A DNA stretch of 64,000 nucleotides from Dysgonamonadaceae bacterium. GTDB lineage: Bacteria; Bacteroidota; Bacteroidia; Bacteroidales; Dysgonomonadaceae. The stretch's first letter is position 1. Each line of letters begins with the position of its first letter. The DNA is taken from positions 62,001 to 126,000 of the forward strand of contig JAIRUA010000028.1 of the NCBI GenBank assembly GCA_031254645.1, read 5' to 3'. Shown piece by piece: positions 15,089-23,028 of this stretch. The notes under the pieces were generated by a model that did no database searches, was not told the origin of the DNA, and saw only the letters and a program-made list of their open reading frames with translations. The position numbers were made by a program, and so were the translations under genes.

Positions 15089-16945
15089 ATGGATAATTCC
15101 CAACAATTTCCCCTCATCGCCAAAACAATGGCGGAACTCGAAGATGTACTTGCCGAAGAACTTATCGTGCTTGGCGCCAACGATGTAGAAATCGGTACGC
15201 GAATGGTGTCGTTTACAGGCGACAAAGCGCTGATGTACAAAGCAAACTTACATTGTCGCACAGCGTTGCGCATCTTGAAACCGATTTATACCTTCAAAGC
15301 CGAAAATGCCGATGAGGTGTATGAAGCCTTGAAGCAATTGAATTGGGAAGAATATATGTCGCTCGACACCACGTTTTCGATTGACGCAGTGGTATTTTCG
15401 CACGTGTTTCATCATTCCAAATTTGTGGCATATCGGGTAAAAGATGCAATTGTTGATTATTTTACCGAGAAATACGAGAAACGTCCGTCGGTGGGTGTAA
15501 CGAATCCTGATTTGGTTTTTAACATTCATATTTCGCACAAAGAGTGTACGTTATCGCTCGACAGCTCAGGCGAATCGTTGCACAAACGCGGTTATCGCGT
15601 TGCACAAACCGATGCCCCGCTGAGCGAAGTACTGGCTGCCGGAATGATTTTGAAATCGGGCTGGCGAGGCGAAAGCGCGTTTATCGACCCGATGTGCGGT
15701 TCGGGAACATTGCTTATCGAAGCGGCGATGATTGCGCTGGGAATTCCGCCGGGTATTCATCGTGAGCATTTTGCGTTTGAAAAATGGAAGGATTTCGATG
15801 AGGAGCTATTTAGCGAGGTGTACAATGACGATAGTAGTTCGCGTGATTTTATGTACCGCATCATCGGCTCTGATATTTCGGCGAAAGCGATTGATATTGC
15901 CGAAAAAAACATTAAAAACGCGGGATTAAAAAAATATATTGACTTGTCGATAAAGCCTTTCCAGCAATACAATGAAGCGCCTGTAGAATCGGGCGTTTTG
16001 ATGACCAATCCACCGTATGGCGAACGCTTGAAAGTAGAAGAACTCGACGCGCTTTATTCGATGATTGGCGAGCGATTGAAACACGTTTTCACGGGATATA
16101 ACGCTTATATTCTGAGCTATAAAAAAGAGAGTTTCGATAATATAGGATTAAAATATTCAAAACGATTTTTCCTGTACAACGGCGCATTGGAATGTGAAAT
16201 GCGCGAATACGAAATTTTCGCCGGAAAGCGCAATATGCAACCACGCGACGAAAATCCGGAAGAAAAGAAACCGCGTGACGAACGCCATTATGAACGAAAT
16301 TCGAAAGAAGGTTATCGTCGTTCCAAACGCAATGAAGAACGCGATGATGACGGTTTCGGCGATGACCGTCCAAAACGTGAGTTTCGTGAAACATCGTTCG
16401 CCGACAGGCAAAAACGTGATTTCGACAACGGCGACAAACCATTCAAACGCCGCGAACACTCTTTCGACCGTGATGATAATAAACCACGTGGTGAGCGTTC
16501 GTTTGACCGTGAAAGAAAACCTTTTGAAAGAGACCGTAAACCGTCATTTGACAGGGAAAAAAAGCCATTCGACAGAGATCGCAAGCCTTCGTTTGATAGA
16601 GATAGAAAACCATTCGACCGAGACAAACGTCCTCGCGAACGTTCTTTTGATAACGACAGAAAACCCCGCGAACGTTCATTCGACCGAGATAAAAAACCGT
16701 TTGACAAATCATTCGACAAACCACGCAGCGAACGCTCTTTCGATAGAGATGACAAACCTCGCGGAGGACGTTCATTTGACCGCGACCGCAAACCTTTTGA
16801 CCGTGATAATAAATCGCGCGACTTCAAAAAGAAAGATTTCGGTACGCGCGATAGTCGTAAGTCAGATGACGGGCGTAGAGAAGGCAGTTATAGAAAACCG
16901 TCGGGTGGTGGTGTTTTGATGAGGAAGAGAAAAGGTAAGGATTAA
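15089..16945 (+). CDS. THUMP-domain class I SAM-dependent RNA methyltransferase with long repetitive tail
   Basis: 618 residues. A THUMP RNA-binding domain covers roughly 50-165. The Rossmann methyltransferase domain has motif I DPMCGSGT near 200-207 and the catalytic NPPYGER at 307-313, the signature of RlmL/TrmN-type N2-guanine methyltransferases; the 23S rRNA enzyme RlmL is the closest match in layout. From about residue 381 to the end (some 238 residues) the protein becomes a low-complexity Arg/Asp/Lys/Phe/Pro tail built from SFDRDRKPFDRD-like repeats. This is expected to be disordered and RNA-binding. The tail is unusually long relative to the ~380-residue catalytic part. A perfect terminator palindrome follows 33 bp downstream. 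Confidence 0.9.
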   Translation: MDNSQQFPLIAKTMAELEDVLAEELIVLGANDVEIGTRMVSFTGDKALMYKANLHCRTALRILKPIYTFKAENADEVYEALKQLNWEEYMSLDTTFSIDAVVFSHVFHHSKFVAYRVKDAIVDYFTEKYEKRPSVGVTNPDLVFNIHISHKECTLSLDSSGESLHKRGYRVAQTDAPLSEVLAAGMILKSGWRGESAFIDPMCGSGTLLIEAAMIALGIPPGIHREHFAFEKWKDFDEELFSEVYNDDSSSRDFMYRIIGSDISAKAIDIAEKNIKNAGLKKYIDLSIKPFQQYNEAPVESGVLMTNPPYGERLKVEELDALYSMIGERLKHVFTGYNAYILSYKKESFDNIGLKYSKRFFLYNGALECEMREYEIFAGKRNMQPRDENPEEKKPRDERHYERNSKEGYRRSKRNEERDDDGFGDDRPKREFRETSFADRQKRDFDNGDKPFKRREHSFDRDDNKPRGERSFDRERKPFERDRKPSFDREKKPFDRDRKPSFDRDRKPFDRDKRPRERSFDNDRKPRERSFDRDKKPFDKSFDKPRSERSFDRDDKPRGGRSFDRDRKPFDRDNKSRDFKKKDFGTRDSRKSDDGRREGSYRKPSGGGVLMRKRKGKD

Positions 16946-16978
16946 AATATTGGCGATTTTGCACAGTGTTAGTTTGTA

Positions 16979-17013
16979 GTAGAGACGTAGCGCGCTACGT
17001 CTCTACGATTTTT
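16979..17013 (+). terminator. GTAGAGACG palindrome acting as terminator
   Basis: 16979-17006 is a 28-bp perfect palindrome beginning GTAGAGACG and ending CGTCTCTAC, followed by GATTTTTT. It lies between the convergent methyltransferase gene and ABC permease gene. An imperfect copy is at 41958-41987. Confidence 0.8.
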
Positions 17014-17019
17014 TGGAAA

Positions 17020-17817
17020 CTACAAATCCTGCTTTCTTAAAACCCACAAACCAAGCAATGCAAATCCTACAATCTGTACAATTGAAGACACAATACCCCA
17101 ATTCATCATATTCGTATAGCTATCAGAATTGAAGGTCCCAAGTCCCGCGCCAACCAAAAGCAGAGGAAGTGAAATCATTGATTGTATGGTAGATAGTGTA
17201 AATAAAAAGCCAAAATAAAGAAAAATACCTGCCACCTTTCCTTTTGTGATAATGACCGAAGTAGTCAGAATTAAAATGTTTGATAATATACTGAGAAAAA
17301 CAGAAAGCACTGTTAGGAAAACATTTGCTTCCCAATATTGCATAAATGCAAGTGGTTGAAAAGTTGCGGCAAAGAATTTAATAACAGTTTGTATTGGATT
17401 TTCAGCATCAAAAGGGTCATAAAAAAATGAAAATGTTACAATTGGAATAAGCCAAATGACAAACCACGTTGTAAAATAAGTAAGTATTGTTGCACTGATC
17501 TTTACAAAATAATATTTTTCGCGCGAAACACCACTTGCGAAAATCAGGCTTATCACTCTATTCTTGTAGTCTGTGTTCAATAAATGAAAAGGAAAAAGAA
17601 TAGAAAAGGTAACTAATCCGAGGACGAAAAAGACTATCAGCGGGATTAAGAAAATCAAAAGAGTACTCGTCTTTTCCGTAAAAACTTCCTCAACCATTGC
17701 AACGCCCAAAAATGTAGCTGCAGCCGCCATTACCGTCAAAATTGCAATAACAATCAAATACGGTCTGTTACTCCAATTTTTGTACATTTCCATTTTGAAA
17801 ATATTTTTTAGTTCCAT
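17020..17817 (-). CDS. ABC-2 type transporter permease
   Basis: 265 residues, about six predicted membrane helices: the first near residues 18-45 (PYLIVIAILTVMAAAATFLGV), then FLIPLIVFFVLGLVTFSILFP, an ILTYFTTWFVIWLIPIVTF segment and a C-terminal helix before the end WVLRKQDL. The short loop GVSREKYYFVKI after the second helix resembles the coupling helix of ABC-2 permeases. It starts 14 bp after the partner ATPase gene, so the two form an exporter of unknown substrate. Confidence 0.85.
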   Translation of the reverse strand: MELKNIFKMEMYKNWSNRPYLIVIAILTVMAAAATFLGVAMVEEVFTEKTSTLLIFLIPLIVFFVLGLVTFSILFPFHLLNTDYKNRVISLIFASGVSREKYYFVKISATILTYFTTWFVIWLIPIVTFSFFYDPFDAENPIQTVIKFFAATFQPLAFMQYWEANVFLTVLSVFLSILSNILILTTSVIITKGKVAGIFLYFGFLFTLSTIQSMISLPLLLVGAGLGTFNSDSYTNMMNWGIVSSIVQIVGFALLGLWVLRKQDL

Positions 17818-17831
17818 TTTTCTTGTTCCTC

Positions 17832-18695
17832 CTATTTGATTAAATCAACAAATTTGTTTTCTCTCTTAATTTGAAGAAATTCAATGTCTTGTGCTACCGC
17901 TTGTTTGAATACCTCTTTATACTTCGTTTCACTGAGTTCGAGTTTAATGAACTTTGTTTGTTCCTCAAAGGAAATACCGTTGGTGCGTAACATATCCATC
18001 AAAGTTGGCTTGCTGTTTACTTCAACGTGATAAATATATTGTTGTTCATCGGCGTTCAAGTCGAAAGTATAACGGAAATCGCCGTTTTCCATTACCAGTA
18101 CTTTGTCGCACAATGTTTCGATATCTTCCTTTACGTGGCTCGAAATCAGAATCATTCGTCCCTGTTTTTTCAAATTGAGCAAGTGGTCTTTAAACCAATT
18201 GACACTTTTAGCATCCAGTCCGCGAAATGGCTCATCGAAGATCAATACTTCGGCATCGTTCATAATGGAGATCAACAGAATTAGCTTTTTGTTCATTCCG
18301 AGCGAGTAGGTGTTTACTTTTCGGTTGATACTGTCTGCAATTTCGAGTTCCTGTGCAAATTGCATCGCTTGCGCTTCATCAACACCGCCGCGCAATCCGC
18401 CGAAATAGCGGATATTGAACAGTCCAGTTTGGTTTTTGTACAACTCCATATCATCGAGCACAATACCCACTTTGGATAATGCTTTTAGATTCTTCTTAAT
18501 GTCCACACCGTCAATAGAAACCGTACCGTAATAGTTGGTAATGATATTGGTGAGTGCTTTGAAAAATGTGGTTTTTCCCACACCATTTTTTCCTACAATT
18601 CCGTAAATTTTACCTTGTTCAAATTCGGTATTTGAGATACTCAACACCTTTTTTGTGCCGTAAGAGAATTTCAGATTTTGAACTTTTATATTCAT
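17832..18695 (-). CDS. ABC transporter ATP-binding protein
   Basis: 287 residues. Walker A GKNGVGKTT lies at 35-43, the signature loop is YSLGMNKKL (SLGM rather than LSGGQ) and Walker B is AEVLIFDEP with the catalytic Glu, followed by the switch His in ISSHVKED. The C-terminal ~80 residues form an extra domain seen in CcmA/YxlF-type export ATPases. It energises the permease encoded at 17020-17817. An upstream -7 box and a small inverted repeat lie in the leader. Confidence 0.93.
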   Translation of the reverse strand: MNIKVQNLKFSYGTKKVLSISNTEFEQGKIYGIVGKNGVGKTTFFKALTNIITNYYGTVSIDGVDIKKNLKALSKVGIVLDDMELYKNQTGLFNIRYFGGLRGGVDEAQAMQFAQELEIADSINRKVNTYSLGMNKKLILLISIMNDAEVLIFDEPFRGLDAKSVNWFKDHLLNLKKQGRMILISSHVKEDIETLCDKVLVMENGDFRYTFDLNADEQQYIYHVEVNSKPTLMDMLRTNGISFEEQTKFIKLELSETKYKEVFKQAVAQDIEFLQIKRENKFVDLIK

Positions 18696-18733
18696 CTGTT
18701 TGTATTTTATTTTTTCATTATGGTCAGTGCTTG

Positions 18734-18749
18734 TTCCGATTTATCGGAA
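18734..18749. promoter_or_regulatory. Small inverted repeat in the ABC operon leader
   Basis: TTCCGAT-TT-ATCGGAA is a 7-bp perfect dyad between the ABC -7 box and the ATPase start codon. It could be an operator or a leader hairpin. Confidence 0.3.
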
Positions 18750-18775
18750 GCGAAGAAGAACACCATTTTAGACTG

Positions 18776-18807
18776 CAAATGTACAAAATTTGGCAGGAAA
18801 ATTCAAG
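18776..18807 (-). promoter_or_regulatory. ABC transporter operon promoter
   Basis: On the minus strand CTTG (18807-18804), 20-bp spacer, TACATTTG (18783-18776): one mismatch from the Bacteroidetes consensus, about 80 bp before the ATPase start. Confidence 0.55.
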
Positions 18808-18864
18808 TAAAATGTAGTTTGTTTAATTGGATGTCAACGAAGATAAAGATCGACTTTTATCGAA

Positions 18865-19974
18865 CTATTCAAACTCCATCCGTTTCCCATTATTATCAAC
18901 AGACCATATATCGTTGGGTGTGATCATTAATGCACGACTCGCTTCACGCTCGAGGTTTCTTTGCGTATTTACTTTCGTAGAAATGACGAGACCATCAAAG
19001 AGCGTTGATATTTCGGGCAAAATGGTGTGTCCAATGATTATTTTCTTCACACCAAATCGATCAAGTATACCGCTTACAACTGTTTTGTTAACTGTTTCAT
19101 CCGGTGTAGCTAAGCCTCGATACCATAGTGGTCCGTTTGTGCGCATAACGAGATGTGCAATGGACGAGGGATCTTCTGAAGCACGACGAGGCAGCGCCAT
19201 ATATTTTCGCACTGTATCGTTTACTTGCGTGATAGTAAGGTCAGTTTCAGCCAGTTCGGGACTAACGCCGGCATGAAGGAACAAAATATCTCCGATTGTC
19301 ATCATCGTATTTCGCGATTGCACCCAGCGCCCAAGCTCTGTTTTATTGCTCCAGAGTACATCGAATCCAATACCTATCTCGTTGGCAATTTTATCATATT
19401 TTTCGTTTGTATAACGAAGGTCATTTTGTGCAACCATTACTTCGTGGTTGCCCAGCAGAAGATGTACTGCTCCGCCGGCGTCTTGCGCTTGCGCTTCCAG
19501 TTTATATATCAGCCAAAAAATAGCCGTTACGTCGTCGCCGCGATTATGCACATCACCAAGAACAACCAAATGATTTTGTCCAAAAATCCAATTAAACTCA
19601 TCATCAATTATTTTATTGCCTTGCAATCCGGTGATAAAAGAAACGGCATCTCCGTGTGGATCGGATATGACAAATATTTGCTCAGGAATTTCGTAGTGCG
19701 CATCGGGGATTACAATGTTATCGTGTAACTTAACATTGAAATAATAGTTGCCTTCTTGTGTTTCTACTCGTATCAAGTCGATTTGCTCACGACTATTGAA
19801 ACGTTCGGAATAGATGTTCTGCGATTTGTCGAAACTTTTTAAATCAATCGTTCCGTTTTCATTATAAATAATATAGGGATCGACATTTCCTCTATACGGA
19901 GGATAAACTTCCGGCTGCGTAACTGTACAGCCTTGTAGGAAGAGTAATAAAAACAGGTGTATTAATTGCATCAT
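18865..19974 (-). CDS. Metallophosphoesterase lipoprotein (calcineurin-like)
   Basis: 369 residues from the ATG at 19974, which starts MMQLIHLFLLLFLQGC, a lipoprotein signal. A start at 20016 would run into the terminator of the upstream gene and place charged residues before the signal. The metal-binding blocks of the PPP-type phosphoesterase fold are visible in order: ISDPHGD, GDVHNRGDD, LLGNHE, HAGVSP and IIGHT. They predict a dinuclear metal site hydrolysing phosphate esters outside the inner membrane. The substrate is unknown. It lies directly downstream of the second SusCD set but beyond a terminator. Confidence 0.88.
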   Translation of the reverse strand: MMQLIHLFLLLFLQGCTVTQPEVYPPYRGNVDPYIIYNENGTIDLKSFDKSQNIYSERFNSREQIDLIRVETQEGNYYFNVKLHDNIVIPDAHYEIPEQIFVISDPHGDAVSFITGLQGNKIIDDEFNWIFGQNHLVVLGDVHNRGDDVTAIFWLIYKLEAQAQDAGGAVHLLLGNHEVMVAQNDLRYTNEKYDKIANEIGIGFDVLWSNKTELGRWVQSRNTMMTIGDILFLHAGVSPELAETDLTITQVNDTVRKYMALPRRASEDPSSIAHLVMRTNGPLWYRGLATPDETVNKTVVSGILDRFGVKKIIIGHTILPEISTLFDGLVISTKVNTQRNLEREASRALMITPNDIWSVDNNGKRMEFE

Positions 19975-19995
19975 ACGTTTTTTTGAATAAAGGTA

Positions 19996-20039
19996 AAGGC
20001 TGCCCAAAAAAGTCATTTGTGTCCTCTTCGGGCAGCCTT
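19996..20039 (-). terminator. Terminator after the second SusCD operon
   Basis: AAGGCTGCCC (19996-20005) pairs with GGGCAGCCTT (20030-20039), 10 bp perfect, with a 24-base loop. It lies 21 bp after the stop of the 20061 lipoprotein gene on the minus strand; the U-run is short. Confidence 0.7.
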
Positions 20040-20060
20040 ATTGAATATTAAATCAATGTG

Positions 20061-21065
20061 TTACTGTCGTTCAGCTTTGAACCAATCGTTCGGATCTGCT
20101 TTACTGCGGAACCAGAATATGGTTTTGTCATCCCAATCCTGAATAATCGTAAAGCCGGTTGGCGCCTGCAACCAATTCCTAAACTCAACAATGATAGCTC
20201 CTCCCGCTGCATTGGCAAAACCGCTGGCACTAAAAGGAAGACCTGATGTTCTGTTGGTAAACTGTGGAATGTTAAACCTCACATCGCTAAGTGGATTGTT
20301 TTCCGGAGCCATCAAAGGAATGAGTCCTTCATCGGTTCCGGTAGGTTGGTGATACCACACCATTGAACTGAGACCGTTACTCATAGGAGCATAATTAAAG
20401 GTCAAGGCAAATCTAAAGGAACCGTACGGCATTATCATACCGAGACCCGTAAATGGCCAAATGGTTGAATATTCGTCAAACCAAGCATTCAGTTTAGACG
20501 ACATCAGAGTAATGTGGTACTGTGCTGTTCCGTCATTCCGGAAATCGGATAGCGACGGTACGCCGGGTTCTTGCACGTAGGTGCTTATATTTTCCGGAGT
20601 AACGGGTCCAAGGGTAGGTTTTTCGACTACACACACATACCCAAAAAAGCTATTGTTGGCATTGGCTCTCCACGGGTCGAAGAATTTGTCATCAAACGAT
20701 ATAGCAAAACTCGAACAATCTCCCAATACAAGAGCGGAGGTAATGTTAATTTTTAACTCGGCAGTAGTAGCTCCGGCTGCGAACGTAACCGAAGTCGGAA
20801 TGGAAAAATTAGAATTAGCTTGCACTACCGTTATAGGCAACCGAAATTCTGCACTCTTTTTGTTTTCGGCACGAACCAGCGTAAGCGTGAAATAGCTATC
20901 GTAGGGTTCTACCATTACGGCTTCGGATGTAATGTTGAAATCGAAGTATGCGCCCGGATTGTCTGCGCCCAACTGTGGTGCAGGCTTCCAATCATCACTA
21001 TTGCTGCACGAAAGAAACATCGTGCCAAGCAATAAGAATATGAATAATATTTTTACCTTGTTCAT
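20061..21065 (-). CDS. SusCD-associated lipoprotein with beta-sandwich, unknown family
   Basis: 334 residues from the ATG at 21063-21065 (MNKVKILFIFLLLGTMFLSC, lipobox). An ATG three codons earlier is possible. The first ~120 mature residues have the rhythm of a Calx-beta/DUF4843-like sandwich (PITVV, FAAGATTAELKINI, LVLGDCSSFAISFDDKFF). The C-terminal half has several Trp/Phe-rich strands. It is the third gene after SusC and SusD, so it probably sits on the surface and helps bind the same ligand. Substrate unknown; no domain assigned with confidence. Confidence 0.65.
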   Translation of the reverse strand: MNKVKILFIFLLLGTMFLSCSNSDDWKPAPQLGADNPGAYFDFNITSEAVMVEPYDSYFTLTLVRAENKKSAEFRLPITVVQANSNFSIPTSVTFAAGATTAELKINITSALVLGDCSSFAISFDDKFFDPWRANANNSFFGYVCVVEKPTLGPVTPENISTYVQEPGVPSLSDFRNDGTAQYHITLMSSKLNAWFDEYSTIWPFTGLGMIMPYGSFRFALTFNYAPMSNGLSSMVWYHQPTGTDEGLIPLMAPENNPLSDVRFNIPQFTNRTSGLPFSASGFANAAGGAIIVEFRNWLQAPTGFTIIQDWDDKTIFWFRSKADPNDWFKAERQ

Positions 21066-21074
21066 AATAATCAT

Positions 21075-21112
21075 TTTAATCTTTAAACTTTTAAACTCTT
21101 AAACTTTTAGAC
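21075..21112. repeat. Single-armed word repeat, TTTAAAC family
   Basis: Four tandem variants of CTTTAAACTTTTAAAC-type words fill the gap between the SusD stop (21119) and the next gene. No opposite arm is seen. Same word family as 11388 and 56741. Confidence 0.5.
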
Positions 21113-21118
21113 CTCAAA

Positions 21119-22921
21119 TTACTCCCTCCACAATCCATAACTGTCCATTACAGAGGGATTTGGGTTGGGTATAGCTCCGCGATTTTGGTCGGTCTCTCTC
21201 GTATCGGGGATAAAGAAATTGAGCCACGATGCAGTATAGCCCGGCAATGAATTGAAACGGTTGGTTTCTATCCAGTTGCTACCCGGATATCCGCGTGTAA
21301 TGTGGATTCTTCTGCGTTTGATGTCGAAGAAAGCCAATCCTTCGCCCCAAAATTCGATACGTTTTTGCGGAATCAAGTAGGTATCGATAAAATCATCGAC
21401 ATCTTGGGGATACGCTTCAAACATGCCGCCTCTAAAACGGTGGGTATTCAAAAACGAGCTAAGCGCTGCCATTCCGTCCGACAAACCTCCGGTATATGCT
21501 TTTGCTTCTGCTTCAATAAAATACATCTCTTCTACGCGAATAATCGGGAAATCCATCTGTCCGGCAGTTTGAAAATCTTCTCCGATATGTCCGCTTCCGG
21601 GGCGAAACTTAAAGCCGGTATATGCATCTCTGTGGTGCCATTCCCAGTTGCCTATGCCCAAAACGATGACAGTAGGAACATCGCGAAACAGCGTGTGATA
21701 CTTAGCCGGAATCGGAGGAACTGCTGCGCCGGTAGCGGGGCGACCATTAAAATCTTCGGGAGCTTTCCAAGTAGCTCTTCTCCAATCGTCTTGCTGAATT
21801 TGCTCGAAAAGCCGTCTGTCAATCATTCGGTAAGCGTGGTATTGCGAACGGCTGTAACCTCTTGAATATTCGGTAATGGCGTGCGAAGCAAAACTGTTTA
21901 CGCGTGATACGTTTTCCATACCTCGAAGCGATGCGGCAAATATCCACGATGGTACGCTCATTGTGTTGAAACCGTTAATGGTGTTGTGCCATTGCTCATA
22001 CGTGAGGGGTGAATATTGATTATTATTAATAACCAAACGTGCATAATGAGCCGCCTTTTCATAAGCATCGCGTGCTGTATTGATGCCTAATTTGTCGTAA
22101 CTGATGTCTGCATTATTTTCGTTGGCTAACTGGGCTGCCAAATCGTTTGGATATTTTTGAAAACGGGTGGCAATCTCCAACCAAATCCGTGCTTTATAAG
22201 CCTGAGCTACACTGACATCTGCACGAATTTTACTCGAACGACCGCTTCCTTCAAGGTAGCGTTCTGCACGATTCAAGTCGTTCAAAATAAAACGATACAT
22301 CACATAAAAAGGTGCGCGGGGATTGTTGCTGGCATTTGCCGGGTCGAAGAGTTCATCAACAATGGGTACTGTAAGACCGTAAATTTTGTTTCTCTCGGCT
22401 TCCGAATCCAAAGCGACAACGCCGGTCTGTTGATATTCATACATACGCATCAAATCCAGATACGCCATTGCGCGATACACCAACGCATTACCAACAAATG
22501 ATTGGATTCTCGCCGGAGCTTCTTCCGTATCGCCAACGGCAATAATTGTGTTGTTGGCATTGAGAATCATCAGATAATAATATCGCCAAGGTTGCTGTAC
22601 TCTGGCAGATGCAAAGTCAGACATCGTACTCCAAGGCGTACTGAAATGGTTGTAACTGGAAGATGCACACGGCACATCAGTTAGTGCGTCTCGAATCATC
22701 ATCATACCCGGATAACCAATTTCCTGTGCAGAGAGTGTGCCAAAGTAGTCATTGGCAACCATTAGTGCGGCTGTACTGTTTGACAGCGCTTGCAATGCTG
22801 CTTCAGACCTGCCGATTTGGCTCGCAGCGGCATATTCGGTAGGAAGCACTTCTTCAATACAGCCCGTTAGCAACGTTGCCGATATGAATGTAACTATAAG
22901 TGAGAAAATAAATTTTTTCAT
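21119..22921 (-). CDS. RagB/SusD-family outer-membrane lipoprotein (second locus)
   Basis: 600 residues with lipobox cysteine 21 (LLTGC), then EEVLPTEYAAASQIG. It contains the helical SusD core, including ALVYRAMAYLDLMRMYEYQ and the YFIEAEAKAY motif, and the C-terminal EFWGEGLAFFDIKR block. The end NPSVMDSYGLWRE departs from the usual NPNW-type ending. It pairs with the SusC at 23029-26253 and precedes a lipoprotein. No carbohydrate-active enzyme lies nearby, so the ligand is not predictable and could be a peptide, glycan or other nutrient. Confidence 0.93.
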   Translation of the reverse strand: MKKFIFSLIVTFISATLLTGCIEEVLPTEYAAASQIGRSEAALQALSNSTAALMVANDYFGTLSAQEIGYPGMMMIRDALTDVPCASSSYNHFSTPWSTMSDFASARVQQPWRYYYLMILNANNTIIAVGDTEEAPARIQSFVGNALVYRAMAYLDLMRMYEYQQTGVVALDSEAERNKIYGLTVPIVDELFDPANASNNPRAPFYVMYRFILNDLNRAERYLEGSGRSSKIRADVSVAQAYKARIWLEIATRFQKYPNDLAAQLANENNADISYDKLGINTARDAYEKAAHYARLVINNNQYSPLTYEQWHNTINGFNTMSVPSWIFAASLRGMENVSRVNSFASHAITEYSRGYSRSQYHAYRMIDRRLFEQIQQDDWRRATWKAPEDFNGRPATGAAVPPIPAKYHTLFRDVPTVIVLGIGNWEWHHRDAYTGFKFRPGSGHIGEDFQTAGQMDFPIIRVEEMYFIEAEAKAYTGGLSDGMAALSSFLNTHRFRGGMFEAYPQDVDDFIDTYLIPQKRIEFWGEGLAFFDIKRRRIHITRGYPGSNWIETNRFNSLPGYTASWLNFFIPDTRETDQNRGAIPNPNPSVMDSYGLWRE

Positions 22922-23028
22922 ACCATTATTTTATTTTTTTCTTGTTGGTCGTATGGAACTCGCGATAATGATGTTCTTGTGCTTGAACTTATTCAAATGC
23001 TCGTTTCATACGAATATTCTATTTTATG

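Noticed and set aside
16194..16919. Open frames on both strands over the methyltransferase tail
   Set aside because: They arise from the repetitive Arg/Asp/Lys codons of the real tail; compositions (Asn/Thr-rich or Ser/Arg/Leu-rich) are artefactual.
19975..20016. Longer N-terminus for the metallophosphoesterase
   Set aside because: The extra 14 residues overlap the terminator hairpin of the preceding operon and precede a complete lipoprotein signal, so the ATG at 19974 is preferred.
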